64,000 nt of DNA, taken from NCBI GenBank assembly GCA_934561395.1, contig CAKTGF010000001.1, forward strand, positions 124,001 through 188,000, given 5' to 3'. Made by a program: the position numbers and the translations under genes. This document shows, one piece after another, positions 17,240 to 25,516 of the stretch. Under the pieces are notes generated by a model. It was not told the origin of the DNA. It saw only the letters and a list, made by a program, of their open reading frames with translations, and ran no database searches. Every line of letters starts with the position of its first letter. Positions within the stretch are counted from its first letter, which is position 1. This stretch comes from an uncultured Eubacterium sp. GTDB lineage: Bacteria; Bacillota; Clostridia; Oscillospirales; Acutalibacteraceae.

Positions 17240-17299
17240 ACAACAATCGTTGTTTTTATAATACATCATTCGTTGTATTTTGTCAACATCATTTGATGT
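17240..17299. promoter_or_regulatory. Three phased operator-like palindromes over the FnIII promoter
   Basis: ACAACAATCGTTGT (17240-17253), ACATCATTCGTTGT (17263-17276) and ACATCATTTGATGT (17286-17299) share the pattern ACAWC-N4-GWTGT. They are spaced exactly 23 bp start to start. They cover the start-site region, the -35/-10 spacer and the upstream edge of the -35 box, which is a repressor layout. The adjacent XRE protein is the obvious candidate binder. Confidence 0.75.
17258..17286 (-). promoter_or_regulatory. Promoter of the FnIII gene
   Basis: Minus strand TTGACA (17281-17286) and TATTAT (17258-17263) with a 17-bp spacer, giving a start near 17251 inside the first palindrome. Confidence 0.8.
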
Positions 17300-17414
17300 A
17301 TTGTGTAATAATAAATAAAAAGTGTTGTGAAAAGGCTTGCACAGCACCCTATTTGCCAAGATTAATTGGTCAACATAGGGACTATTTAACAAATTATCGG
17401 TAGCCTGAAAGGCA

Positions 17415-17648
17415 ATGAAAATTATTATGCAATATTATCAACGAATACGGGACTTGCGTGAGGACCAGGATTTAACCCAGGACCAATTGGTTAAAATACT
17501 GAAAATGCACAAAACCACATATACCAACTATGAGCAAGGCAAGCGTGAGCCTCCCTTTGAATTTATAATTAAATTAGCAAAATTTTACAATGTGTCAATT
17601 GATTACATTGCCGGCATAACCGATAATCCCGAAAAATTGATTAAATAG
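17415..17648 (+). CDS. XRE family helix-turn-helix regulator
   Basis: A 77-residue single-domain DNA-binding protein. The HTH spans about 10-64: IRDLREDQDLTQDQLVKIL, then the recognition helix KTTYTNYEQGKREPP, and a closing DYIAGITDNP, typical of Cro/CI-like regulators in Clostridia. The ATG at 17415 has AAAGG upstream; a second ATG at 17427 is possible. It is transcribed away from the FnIII gene, and the 250-bp space between them holds three palindromes. It probably represses that gene and perhaps itself (inference). No clear promoter of its own was found. Confidence 0.88.
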   Translation: MKIIMQYYQRIRDLREDQDLTQDQLVKILKMHKTTYTNYEQGKREPPFEFIIKLAKFYNVSIDYIAGITDNPEKLIK

Positions 17649-17650
17649 CA

Positions 17651-17684
17651 AAAAACAGGAAAGCAAAGGCTTTCCTGTTTTTTT
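17651..17684. terminator. Terminator after the XRE gene
   Basis: AAAACAGGAAAGC pairs with GCTTTCCTGTTTT, with A and T runs outside. It also serves as an end for the convergent gene at 17716-18177. Confidence 0.85.
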
Positions 17685-17715
17685 GTTGTGGGTTATATAT
17701 TTTTAATCGGAGAAA

Positions 17716-18177
17716 TTACAAATTCTCCAAAAAATAGCCGATTTTTATATTATTATAATTGCAGGTATGCAGTGTGTAGGTATTATTATCATAGCTGAAG
17801 CTGTCGCCTGTGGGGTTAACCACAATTCCGTAAACATAATCAAAGCCCATTTGGTTATAGGTTTTGACAATGGATTTTTGGGATGTGAGCATATTATCAT
17901 CAATATTTTCATTGGTGCAAACCGAATATTTGTTATAAGAGCGGTCGGTACATTCAATTGTAGCATAGCCTAATCTGCCGTCTGTGGTTTGATAAATGCA
18001 CATAATGACATTATCCTGCGTAAAGCTGTCAATAATGCGTTCAGGGGCCGACAGTGAGCCCACAGCGGCATCCTGGGTCAGCACATCTTCAACAGTTTCG
18101 TTTGAGGTATCATAATACAAATAACCCAAGGCTCCGACAATTAATAAAACAACTATAATTAACCTAATTTTTTTCAT
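17716..18177 (-). CDS. Small membrane-anchored protein of unknown function
   Basis: Not recognised. The 153-residue protein has an N-terminal anchor or uncleaved signal (KKIRLIIVVLLIVGALGYLYY, about residues 2-22), and the rest lies outside the cell. The outer part is a small beta-rich domain with three Cys (CIYQTTDGRLGYATIEC and a later Cys), rich in Asp, Asn and Thr. ACGGAG precedes the ATG. It is a single-gene unit behind its own promoter, with a 29-bp palindrome at the predicted start site. Confidence 0.7.
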   Translation of the reverse strand: MKKIRLIIVVLLIVGALGYLYYDTSNETVEDVLTQDAAVGSLSAPERIIDSFTQDNVIMCIYQTTDGRLGYATIECTDRSYNKYSVCTNENIDDNMLTSQKSIVKTYNQMGFDYVYGIVVNPTGDSFSYDNNTYTLHTCNYNNIKIGYFLENL

Positions 18178-18199
18178 ATTTTAAATAACTCCGTAATAC

Positions 18200-18258
18200 A
18201 AAATGTGCAGCTGCTTGCAGCACATTTTCATATTACATAATTAGCGATATTTTGTCAA
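18200..18258 (-). promoter_or_regulatory. Promoter with start-site palindrome for the anchored protein
   Basis: Minus strand TTGACA (18253-18258) and TAATAT (18230-18235), 17-bp spacer. AAAATGTGC (18200-18208) and GCACATTTT (18220-18228) form a palindrome that overlaps the predicted RNA start, so it could be an operator or a 5-prime-end hairpin. Confidence 0.65.
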
Positions 18259-18285
18259 CAACAGTGAGGCAAAGAAAAGAAAGAA

Positions 18286-18320
18286 CCGGAATTCACGGCT
18301 GTGAATTCCGGCTTTGTTAT
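18286..18320 (-). terminator. Terminator of the ribosomal superoperon
   Basis: CCGGAATTCAC and GTGAATTCCGG form a perfect 11-bp stem with a four-base loop. It lies just after rplQ, and on the minus strand it is followed by a T-rich tract. Confidence 0.85.
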
Positions 18321-18335
18321 TAGTTATAATTGTAA

Positions 18336-18677
18336 TTAAACAAGCTCGATGATACACATCTCTGCAGCGTCGCCACGACGAGGGCCTGTTTTAATGATAC
18401 GAGTATAACCACCGTTTTTATCTTCATACTTTGGAGCGATTTCATCAAAAAGCTTTTTAACAACGTCTTCCTTAGTAACATAAGCAAGAACATATCTTCT
18501 TGATGCAAGGTCGTTTGTCTTAGCCTTGGTAATCATTCTTTCTACCATTGGCTGAACTTCCTTAGCTCTTGTAACGGTTGTTTCAATTTTGCCGTTTTCT
18601 AAAAGATAAGTAACTAATCCTCTGAGCATAGCCTTTCTTTGGTCAGTTGGGCGGCCCAGCTTTCTGCTACCTGGCAT
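18336..18677 (-). CDS. rplQ: Ribosomal protein L17
   Basis: A 113-residue large-subunit protein at the exit-tunnel rim. Family signature GRPTDQRKAMLRGLVTYLL near the start and the GDAAEMCIIELV end are clear. The start MPGSRKLG fits the family and has a GGAGGG site. Last gene of the superoperon, 14 nt after rpoA, with a terminator behind it. Confidence 0.98.
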   Translation of the reverse strand: MPGSRKLGRPTDQRKAMLRGLVTYLLENGKIETTVTRAKEVQPMVERMITKAKTNDLASRRYVLAYVTKEDVVKKLFDEIAPKYEDKNGGYTRIIKTGPRRGDAAEMCIIELV

Positions 18678-18691
18678 TGAAATTCCCTCCT

Positions 18692-19648
18692 TTAGTCCTC
18701 TTCCTTGCTAAGTTTGAAACCGAGTGAGTCAAGCTTGCCGATAACCTCGTCAAGCGACTTACGGCCAAGGTTTCTAACTTTCATCATATCTTCTTCGGAT
18801 TTGCCAATCAAATCCTCTACTGTGTTAATTCCCGCTCTCTTCAAGCAATTGAAGGAACGAACAGAAAGATCAAGCTCTTCAATAGTCATTTCAAGAACCT
18901 TTTCCTTGCCGTCATCATCTTTTTCAACCATAATTTCGGCGTTGCCCATTTCGTCTGAAAGGTCAACAAAAAGGTTAAGGTGCTCGTTAAGAATTTTAGC
19001 AGCAAGAGAAGCTGCCTCATCAGCCGGAATGGTGCCGTCTGTTTCAACATCGAGAATGAGCTTGTCAAGGTCAGTTTGCTGTCCTACACGGGTGTTTTCA
19101 ACAGTGTAGTTAACCTTGAGAACCGGAGTATAGATTGAGTCGATAGCAATAGTGCCGATTGGAAGATCCATAAGCTGCTTATTTCTATCGCAAGGAACAT
19201 AACCCCTGCCATTGTCAGCGGTAAGCTCCATAACCACATCTGCGCCCTCATCAAGGTATGCAATGTGAAGCTCCGGATTAAGAATCTCTACATCAGAATC
19301 GTGCTCAATGTTGCCGGCGGTAATTTCGCCTTCGCCTGAAGCCTTGATATAAAGAGTTTTTGGATTCTCATCATGAATCTTAAGAATAACATTTTTAAGA
19401 TTAAGGACGATTTCGGTTACATCCTCTCTAACGTGAGGAATTGTTGAAAATTCGTGTAATACACCGTCAATCTTAACGGAAGTGATAGCATATCCCGGAA
19501 GTGAAGAAAGAAGAACTCTTCTCATTGAATTTCCAAGGGTTGTGCCAAAGCCTCTTTCAAGCGGCTCAACAACAAATCTGCCTACGCTTCTGCTTCCTTG
19601 AGTAGATAAATCTACTATTTCGATATTAGGCTTATCAATTTCGATCAT
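18692..19648 (-). CDS. rpoA: RNA polymerase alpha subunit
   Basis: The 318-residue scaffold of RNA polymerase. The N-terminal dimerisation domain (about 1-230) begins with the usual FVVEPLERGFGTTLGNSMRR. The C-terminal domain (about 245-318), which contacts UP elements and activators, has ELDLSVRSFNCLKRAGINTV and VRNLGRKSLDEV. Strong AGGAGG site. Gene order rpsD-rpoA-rplQ is standard for Firmicutes. Confidence 0.98.
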   Translation of the reverse strand: MIEIDKPNIEIVDLSTQGSRSVGRFVVEPLERGFGTTLGNSMRRVLLSSLPGYAITSVKIDGVLHEFSTIPHVREDVTEIVLNLKNVILKIHDENPKTLYIKASGEGEITAGNIEHDSDVEILNPELHIAYLDEGADVVMELTADNGRGYVPCDRNKQLMDLPIGTIAIDSIYTPVLKVNYTVENTRVGQQTDLDKLILDVETDGTIPADEAASLAAKILNEHLNLFVDLSDEMGNAEIMVEKDDDGKEKVLEMTIEELDLSVRSFNCLKRAGINTVEDLIGKSEEDMMKVRNLGRKSLDEVIGKLDSLGFKLSKEED

Positions 19649-19706
19649 CTAAAAGCCTCCTAAACTTTGTTTTGTTTTACTAATTACTAATTAATAGTTT
19701 ACGCTA

Positions 19707-20333
19707 TTACTTAGAGTAGAACTCAACGATTAAATGCTCTTCAACAGGAGTTGCAATCTCTTCTCTTTCAGGAAGAGCAACAACCTTTGCTGACATAGCA
19801 TCTTTGTTAGCTTCAACCCACTTTGGAACAGGACGAGCAGAATTATCCTCAACAAGAGTTTTGAATTCATCAGTTGTTTTGCTTGTATCCTTAACAGCAA
19901 CAACGTCGCCTGGCTTTACAAGGTATGAAGGAATATCAACCTTGTTACCATTTACAGTGAAGTGAGCGTGGTTTACAAGCTGACGAGCCTGTGCTCTTGA
20001 GCTTGCAAAGCCTGCTGTGTAAACAATATTGTCTAAACGACTTTCACAAATTTGAAGAAGGTTTGTACCTGTAACGCCTTCCTTGCGCTCAGCCATAAGG
20101 AAGTATTTGTGGAACTGACCCTCATTAACTCCGTAATAGCGACGAGCAGTTTGCTTTGCACGAAGCTGAAGTCCGTATTCTGAAGTCTTTTTACGATTTT
20201 GACCATGCTGGCCGGGTGCATAAGAGCGGCGCTCCAATGCGCATTTGCCTGAATAACATCTGTCGCCTTTTAAGAAGAGTTTTTTACCCTCACGACGGCA
20301 GAGCTTACAAGCAGGTCCTGTATATCTTGCCAT
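19707..20333 (-). CDS. rpsD: Ribosomal protein S4, zinc-binding form
   Basis: A 208-residue primary 16S-binding assembly protein. The N-terminus has the Cys set CKLC, CYSGKC typical of the zinc-containing (C+) version, followed by the RRSYAPGQHG signature. An S4 RNA-binding domain with SRLDNIVYTAGFASSRAQARQ is in the middle. In Firmicutes S4 represses its own synthesis; no leader site could be recognised here because the gene lies inside the operon. Confidence 0.98.
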   Translation of the reverse strand: MARYTGPACKLCRREGKKLFLKGDRCYSGKCALERRSYAPGQHGQNRKKTSEYGLQLRAKQTARRYYGVNEGQFHKYFLMAERKEGVTGTNLLQICESRLDNIVYTAGFASSRAQARQLVNHAHFTVNGNKVDIPSYLVKPGDVVAVKDTSKTTDEFKTLVEDNSARPVPKWVEANKDAMSAKVVALPEREEIATPVEEHLIVEFYSK

Positions 20334-20353
20334 ATCAAGTAACCTCCGATTAA

Positions 20354-20749
20354 TTATACACGACGTCTCTTAGGTGGACGACATCCGTTATGTGGGATAG
20401 GAGTAACATCTTTAATAAGACTTACATCTAAGCCTGCAGATTGAAGAGCTCTGATTGCTGCCTCACGACCTGCACCAGGTCCCTTAACGTAAACCTCTAC
20501 TGTTTTCATACCATGCTCTGTTGCGATTTTAGCAGCAGTCTCGGCTGCTGTTTGTGCAGCAAACGGAGTTGACTTCTTTGATCCACGAAAGCCCATTTCA
20601 CCGGCCGAAGCCCATGATACTGCGTTGCCCTGTGTATCAGTAATAGTCACGATGGTATTGTTGAAGGTTGACTGAATATGAGCAACGCCACGCTCAATAT
20701 TCTTCTTCTCACGTCTTTTACCACGAGAAGCTGTCTTCTTTGTAGCCAT
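20354..20749 (-). CDS. rpsK: Ribosomal protein S11
   Basis: A 131-residue small-subunit platform protein. It shows HIQSTFNNTIVTITD, the GSKKSTPFAAQ segment and the conserved end DVTPIPHNGCRPPKRRRV. The N-terminus is rich in Lys and Arg. Ribosome site GGAGGAA. It lies between rpsM and rpsD in the alpha part of the superoperon. Confidence 0.98.
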   Translation of the reverse strand: MATKKTASRGKRREKKNIERGVAHIQSTFNNTIVTITDTQGNAVSWASAGEMGFRGSKKSTPFAAQTAAETAAKIATEHGMKTVEVYVKGPGAGREAAIRALQSAGLDVSLIKDVTPIPHNGCRPPKRRRV

Positions 20750-20766
20750 ACTGATTTCCTCCTACT

Positions 20767-21135
20767 TTACTTTTTCTTGTTTGCTATTGTCTTTTTAGGA
20801 CCCTTACGAGTTCTTGCGTTGTTCTTTGAGGTTTGACCTCTTACAGGAAGGCCCTTAATGTGGCGCGTGCCACGATAGCAACCAATTTCTTTAAGTCTCT
20901 TGATATCGAATGCAACTTTTCTTCTCAAGTCACCTTCAACATCAAGGTTATGAGTGATGTAATCGCTAAGCTTCTTTACATCGTCTTCTGTTAAATCTCG
21001 GCAACGAGTATCCGGATCGATTCCTGTTGCTTCGATAATCTTGTCAGCTGTTGTGCGGCCGATACCATAAATATAAGTAAGACCGATTTCAACTCTCTTG
21101 TCATTAGGTAAGTCAACACCTGAAATACGTGCCAT
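20767..21135 (-). CDS. rpsM: Ribosomal protein S13
   Basis: A 122-residue small-subunit head protein that contacts the P-site tRNA and bridges to the large subunit. ARISGVDLPNDKRVEIGLTYIYGIG at the start and the RGTRHIKGLPVRGQ / NARTRKGPKKT basic end are the family signatures. It follows rpmJ and precedes rpsK. Confidence 0.98.
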   Translation of the reverse strand: MARISGVDLPNDKRVEIGLTYIYGIGRTTADKIIEATGIDPDTRCRDLTEDDVKKLSDYITHNLDVEGDLRRKVAFDIKRLKEIGCYRGTRHIKGLPVRGQTSKNNARTRKGPKKTIANKKK

Positions 21136-21167
21136 TTTACAGTTTACCTCCGATTATTAGTTCAGGA

Positions 21168-21281
21168 TTAGCCCTGACGCTGTTTATGCTTTGGATTTTC
21201 ACAGATAACCATTACTTTTCCATTACGCTTAATAACTTTGCATTTGTCGCAAATTTTCTTTACAGAAGGTCTAACTTTCAT
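21168..21281 (-). CDS. rpmJ: Ribosomal protein L36, zinc-binding form
   Basis: A 37-residue protein found by reading the gap between infA and rpsM. It starts MKVRPSVKKICDKCK and ends ENPKHKQRQG. Cys11, Cys14, Cys27 and His32 form the zinc site of the C+ version. GGAGG lies just upstream of the ATG at 21281. Confidence 0.96.
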   Translation of the reverse strand: MKVRPSVKKICDKCKVIKRNGKVMVICENPKHKQRQG

Positions 21282-21300
21282 TTGAATTTCCTCCTTGAAT

Positions 21301-21519
21301 TTACTTAGAACGCCAAATTATACGACCCTTTGAAAGATCGTAAGGTGACATTTCCATTGTTACCTTATCACCGGGAAGAATGCGAATGTTGTTCATTCTA
21401 AGCTTTCCGCTGATATGGGCTGTAATAATGTGGTTGTTTTGCAGCGCAACCTTGAAAGTTGTGTTTGGTAACGCTTCAACCACAGTACCTTCAACTTCTA
21501 TCATATCTGACTTAGACAT
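21301..21519 (-). CDS. infA: Translation initiation factor IF-1
   Basis: A 72-residue OB-fold protein that fills the ribosomal A site during initiation. It starts with MSKSDMIEVEGTVVEALPN and has the HISGKLRMNNIRILPGDKV core. It lies between map and rpmJ, as in many Firmicutes. The 89-bp gap to map holds a short GGCG/CGCC hairpin and no gene. Confidence 0.98.
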   Translation of the reverse strand: MSKSDMIEVEGTVVEALPNTTFKVALQNNHIITAHISGKLRMNNIRILPGDKVTMEMSPYDLSKGRIIWRSK

Positions 21520-21608
21520 CTGATACCTCGCTAATTATTACGATTTGATGTTTATTTCTTAACTGGAATCACATTACGGCGTAGTCGCCTGCAATTGCAA
21601 TTAACAAC

Positions 21609-22358
21609 TTATGCTTTTGTTAAAATGACGGGGCCGTTTGATGTTATGGCAATTGTGTGCTCAAAGTGAGCGGCAGCCTTGCCGTCAGCAGTTTTAACAG
21701 TCCAGCCATCTGAAAGCTGTTTAACCTTATAGGTTCCCAGATTAATCATCGGTTCAATTGCCAATGTCATTCCGGGTAATAGTCGGATACCGCGTCCTGC
21801 GTGTCCGAAGTTCGGTACACTGGGTTCTTCATGAAGCTTTGTGCCCACGCCGTGGCCTACATAATCTCTAACGACCGAGAAGCCACGCTCCTCACAGTAG
21901 GTTTGTACCGCATTGCCTATATCGCCGATTCTGTTGCCGGGAACCGCTTGTTCGATGCCCTTGTAAAGAGCCTCCTGAGTGGTTTCCACCAGCCGCTTTA
22001 CCTCGGGAGAGCAAGTCCCGCAGATAAATGTTGCAGCATTGTCGCCGTTATAGCCGTTTTTGGCAGCGCCCAAGTCAATGCTTACAATGTCGCCTTCTTT
22101 GACAACACGCTTTTTGCTTGGAATGCCGTGGATAACTTCATCGTTTATAGAAATACATGCGGTAGCAGGAAAACCGCCATAATTAAGAAAATTTGGTGTT
22201 GCACCGCATTTTTTTATAAAATCATAAGCAATTTTATCAATTTCGTAGGTGGTTATGCCCGGCTTAACAGCCTCACCTGCTACTTTTAATGCTTCAGCAG
22301 AAATTTGACAAGCTTCTTTCATAAGCTCAATTTCTCTGCTGCTTTTTAGCACTATCAT
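21609..22358 (-). CDS. map: Methionine aminopeptidase, type I
   Basis: Removes the initiator methionine from new proteins. The 249-residue pita-bread enzyme has the metal ligands in SIDLGAAKNGYNGDNAATF (two Asp), the His of GHGVGTKLHEEP and the Glu in IEPM, plus a final Glu in the C-terminal AAHFEHTIAIT. It starts 1 nt after the adk stop, so the two are translationally coupled. Located between adk and infA in the usual spc-alpha order. Confidence 0.97.
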   Translation of the reverse strand: MIVLKSSREIELMKEACQISAEALKVAGEAVKPGITTYEIDKIAYDFIKKCGATPNFLNYGGFPATACISINDEVIHGIPSKKRVVKEGDIVSIDLGAAKNGYNGDNAATFICGTCSPEVKRLVETTQEALYKGIEQAVPGNRIGDIGNAVQTYCEERGFSVVRDYVGHGVGTKLHEEPSVPNFGHAGRGIRLLPGMTLAIEPMINLGTYKVKQLSDGWTVKTADGKAAAHFEHTIAITSNGPVILTKA

Positions 22359-22359
22359 G

Positions 22360-22992
22360 TTAATCCTCCAATGCAGCGAAAACGAGCTTTGTTGTGTCTG
22401 CGACCTCCTCTTGGCCCTCTACAACAACTAATTTACCTAAGCTGTCGTAAAAGTCCTTAAGCGGCTCTGTCATCTCGTGGTATTCCACAAGGCGAGCCTG
22501 CACAGTTTCCGGAGCATCGTCCTTACGCTGAATTAATTCGCCGCCGCAAGCATCGCACACGCCGTCAACCTTTGGCTTTTTGTAAAGCATGTGGTAAGAG
22601 TTGGCGCATTTTGCACAAACACGACGACCGCTCATTCTTGCTGTAATCTTCTCATCGGGAACCTCAATATCAACAACCTTGTCAATATCAATTCCCATAT
22701 CCACAAGGGCCTTAGCCTGCGGAATTGTTCTTGGGAAGCCGTCAAGAATAAAGCCGTTTTTGCAATCGTCTTCTTTAAGACGATCCTTTATTATTCCGAT
22801 TACAACCTCATCAGGCACAAGTTGACCGGCCTCCATATAGGATTTAGCCTTCAAGCCCATCTCCGTGCCGTTCTTAAGAGCGGCACGAATAATGTTACCT
22901 GTTGAAATTGCAGGGATGTTATACTTATCACAGATCTTTTCTGCCTGTGTGCCTTTGCCGGCACCCGGAGCACCTAAAAGAATGAGTTTCAT
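22360..22992 (-). CDS. adk: Adenylate kinase with zinc lid
   Basis: Balances ATP, ADP and AMP. The 210-residue protein has the P-loop GAPGAGKGTQ from residue 7 and the DGFPRT motif near 84. The long LID domain carries Cys126, Cys129, Cys146 and Cys149, a zinc-finger type lid usual in Gram-positives. GGAGATA precedes the ATG. Lies between secY and map. Confidence 0.97.
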   Translation of the reverse strand: MKLILLGAPGAGKGTQAEKICDKYNIPAISTGNIIRAALKNGTEMGLKAKSYMEAGQLVPDEVVIGIIKDRLKEDDCKNGFILDGFPRTIPQAKALVDMGIDIDKVVDIEVPDEKITARMSGRRVCAKCANSYHMLYKKPKVDGVCDACGGELIQRKDDAPETVQARLVEYHEMTEPLKDFYDSLGKLVVVEGQEEVADTTKLVFAALED

Positions 22993-23006
22993 AAATATCT
23001 CCTTTA

Positions 23007-24353
23007 TTAATCAAGGAATCCCTTATAATGGCGCATCATCATTTGAGATTCAAGCTGGCGAACTGTTTCAAGTGCTACACCTACCAAGATGATAAGTGAT
23101 GTACCACCCAAGGTAATTGACATACCGCCTGTTCCGCCGTCTTCCAAAGGCTTGATAGCAGCGTCACAAATAAGTGAGTAAACAATTGGGAAGAGTGCAA
23201 CAACAGAAATCATAAGAGCACCGACAAGAGTTAATCTTGAGATAATCTTAAGAATATAATCTGATGTTGGTCTGCCCGGTCTGTAGCCAGGAATTACGCC
23301 ATTGTTTTTACGAAGATTGTTTGCCATTTCAATTGGGTTGTACTGAATTGTACTGTAGAAATAAGCAAAGAAGATGATAAGAAGGAAGTACATTCCAGCG
23401 TACCACCATGAATCACTTTGGAAAGCATTAAAGAATTTCTCTAATGGCTTGCCCTCGTACTTATCCGATGTTAAGAACATCTGAACAGTGCCTGGAAGTG
23501 AAAGAATTGAAGAAGCAAAGATGATTGGAAGCACACCGCTCATATTAACCTTAATTGGCATGTGAGTGTTTTGACCGCCGTACATCTTTCTGCCAACAAC
23601 ACGCTTAGCGTATTGAATAGGCAATCTTCTTTCGGCATTATCAAGCAATACGATGTATGCAATCATAAGGAAGAATACAATAACTACTACCGGAACAAGA
23701 ACATAGTAAACTGTTCTGCCTGTATCTAAGTAGCCGAATAACTGCCTGATAAGTGTTGGGAAACGAGATACAATACCTGCAAAAAGGATAATTGAAATAC
23801 CGTTGCCGATACCGTCAATTGTAATCTGTTCGCCAAGCCACATAATTACTGCTGTGCCTGCTGTAAGAACTGCAATGATAACCACTGCCTGGAAAACTGC
23901 GTCAAATCCTGTGAAAGCAGCGCCGCTGGCGTCCTTCATAAGATAGTTGTTTGCACGAAGGAAGAAGAAATAAGCAAGTGACTGAAGTAAGCCGAGAACG
24001 ATTGTAACAAATCTTGTAATTGTGTTAATCTTCTTTTTGCCCTCTTCGCCCTCCTTCTGGAGCTTTTCAAGCGCAGGAATTGCAACTGCGAGCAACTGCA
24101 TAATGATTGAAGCGTTGATGTAAGGAGTGATTGACATAGCGAAGATAGTTCCGTATGTGAAAGCACTACCTGTCATCAAGCTTAAATAAGTTAAAATTGT
24201 GTTGCCCTTACCAACCTCAATTTCATCAACGATGTCAAGAAACGGAACAGGAATTACTGAACCGATTCTGAAAACAAGGATGATAAAAGCTGTAAAAAGA
24301 AGCTTTTTTCTAATATCTGGGAGTTTGAATGCGTTAATGATGGTTTTGATCAT
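23007..24353 (-). CDS. secY: Protein translocase subunit SecY
   Basis: The 448-residue pore of the Sec translocon with ten membrane helices. The N-terminus (TIINAFKLPDIRKKLLFTAFI), the plug region, and the GIGNGISIILFAGIVSR segment are typical; the cytoplasmic loop with AKRVVGRKMYGGQ contacts ribosome and SecA. The ATG follows the rplO stop directly, with its ribosome site inside the end of rplO. Confidence 0.98.
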   Translation of the reverse strand: MIKTIINAFKLPDIRKKLLFTAFIILVFRIGSVIPVPFLDIVDEIEVGKGNTILTYLSLMTGSAFTYGTIFAMSITPYINASIIMQLLAVAIPALEKLQKEGEEGKKKINTITRFVTIVLGLLQSLAYFFFLRANNYLMKDASGAAFTGFDAVFQAVVIIAVLTAGTAVIMWLGEQITIDGIGNGISIILFAGIVSRFPTLIRQLFGYLDTGRTVYYVLVPVVVIVFFLMIAYIVLLDNAERRLPIQYAKRVVGRKMYGGQNTHMPIKVNMSGVLPIIFASSILSLPGTVQMFLTSDKYEGKPLEKFFNAFQSDSWWYAGMYFLLIIFFAYFYSTIQYNPIEMANNLRKNNGVIPGYRPGRPTSDYILKIISRLTLVGALMISVVALFPIVYSLICDAAIKPLEDGGTGGMSITLGGTSLIILVGVALETVRQLESQMMMRHYKGFLD

Positions 24354-24797
24354 TTAAAGCACCTCCACCTTGCCACCAGCTGCTTCAATTTTTGATTTAG
24401 CGGTTTCACTTACAACATCAACCTTAACTGTTAATGCCTTTGTGATTTCGCCTTTACCAAGAACCTTTACACCGTCAAGTGTCTTCTTGATAAGACCGCT
24501 TTTGATAAGGCTTTCTGCGTCAACAGTAGCACCGTCATCAAATCTGTCATTAAGAGCAGAAACATTAACAATTGCATACTCTGTTGCAAAAATGTTATTG
24601 AAACCTCTCTTAGGGATTCTTCTTTGAAGAGGCATTTGACCGCCCTCAAAGCCCGGGCGTCTGCTGTAGCCTGAACGAGCCTTTTGACCCTTGTGACCCT
24701 TACCGGCTGTTTTACCTTGTCCTGAACCGGCACCACGACCGATTCTCTTTACAGCCTTCTTTGAGCCTTCAGCGGGAGAAAGTTCATGTAATTTCAT
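24354..24797 (-). CDS. rplO: Ribosomal protein L15
   Basis: A 147-residue late-assembly large-subunit protein. The Gly/Lys/Arg-rich N-terminal arm (RIGRGAGSGQGKTAGKGHKGQ) and GFEGGQMPLQRRIPKRGF are diagnostic. It directly abuts secY. Confidence 0.98.
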   Translation of the reverse strand: MKLHELSPAEGSKKAVKRIGRGAGSGQGKTAGKGHKGQKARSGYSRRPGFEGGQMPLQRRIPKRGFNNIFATEYAIVNVSALNDRFDDGATVDAESLIKSGLIKKTLDGVKVLGKGEITKALTVKVDVVSETAKSKIEAAGGKVEVL

Positions 24798-24810
24798 TTG
24801 AGCACCTCCC

Positions 24811-24981
24811 TTATTCCTCTACGATTGTAACAAGGTGTGAAATCTTCTTGATTTTACCTTGTGTTTGAGCATTGTTCGGTTGAACTGTTACGTTGCCGAT
24901 TTTACGAAGACCAAGTGAGTGGGCTGTTGCAATTTGGTCCTTTTGGCAACCAATTAAGCTCTTTGTAAGCTGAATTTTCAT
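24811..24981 (-). CDS. rpmD: Ribosomal protein L30
   Basis: A 56-residue protein read from the gap between rpsE and rplO. It starts MKIQLTKSLIGCQKDQ and contains TAHSLGLRKIGN, the L30 signature. The ribosome site AGGAGGGG lies before the ATG at 24981. Order rpsE-rpmD-rplO is standard. Confidence 0.95.
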   Translation of the reverse strand: MKIQLTKSLIGCQKDQIATAHSLGLRKIGNVTVQPNNAQTQGKIKKISHLVTIVEE

Positions 24982-24994
24982 GCTAAACCCCTCC

Positions 24995-25498
24995 TTAACC
25001 TACGATTTCTTTAACGCTCTTGCCACGGACAGCAGCAACCTCTTCAGCAGTGCGAAGCTGGCTTAAGCCGTTGATTGTTGCTCTTACAACGTTGCAAGGA
25101 TTGTTAGAACGGATTGCCTTTGTACGAATGTCCTTAATACCTACTGTTTCAACAACAGCACGAACAGGGCCGCCGGCAATAACTCCGGTACCTTTTGGGG
25201 CCGGCATAAGGAGAACCTCGCCTGCACCGAACTTACCGGTGATTTCATGAGGAATTGTTGTTCCTCTAAGTGAAACCCTAACTACATTTTTCTTTGCATC
25301 TTCGATACCCTTGCGGATTGCATCAGGAACTTCGCCTGACTTACCAATACCAAAGCCTACAAGACCGTTGCCATCGCCTACAACAACAAGTGCTGAGAAT
25401 TTGAAAATTCTACCACCCTTAACTGTTTTAGATACACGGTTAATGGCAACTACTCTTTCTTCAAGTTCCATTGAAGATACGTCAATCTTATTAGTCAT
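24995..25498 (-). CDS. rpsE: Ribosomal protein S5
   Basis: A 167-residue small-subunit protein important for decoding accuracy. It has the N-terminal double-stranded RNA-binding fold (ERVVAINRVSKTVKGGRIFKF) and the C-terminal region with PAPKGTGVIAGGPVRAVVE and NVVRATINGL. Between rplR and rpmD. Confidence 0.98.
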   Translation of the reverse strand: MTNKIDVSSMELEERVVAINRVSKTVKGGRIFKFSALVVVGDGNGLVGFGIGKSGEVPDAIRKGIEDAKKNVVRVSLRGTTIPHEITGKFGAGEVLLMPAPKGTGVIAGGPVRAVVETVGIKDIRTKAIRSNNPCNVVRATINGLSQLRTAEEVAAVRGKSVKEIVG

Positions 25499-25516
25499 AA
25501 TAATTTACTCCCTTCT

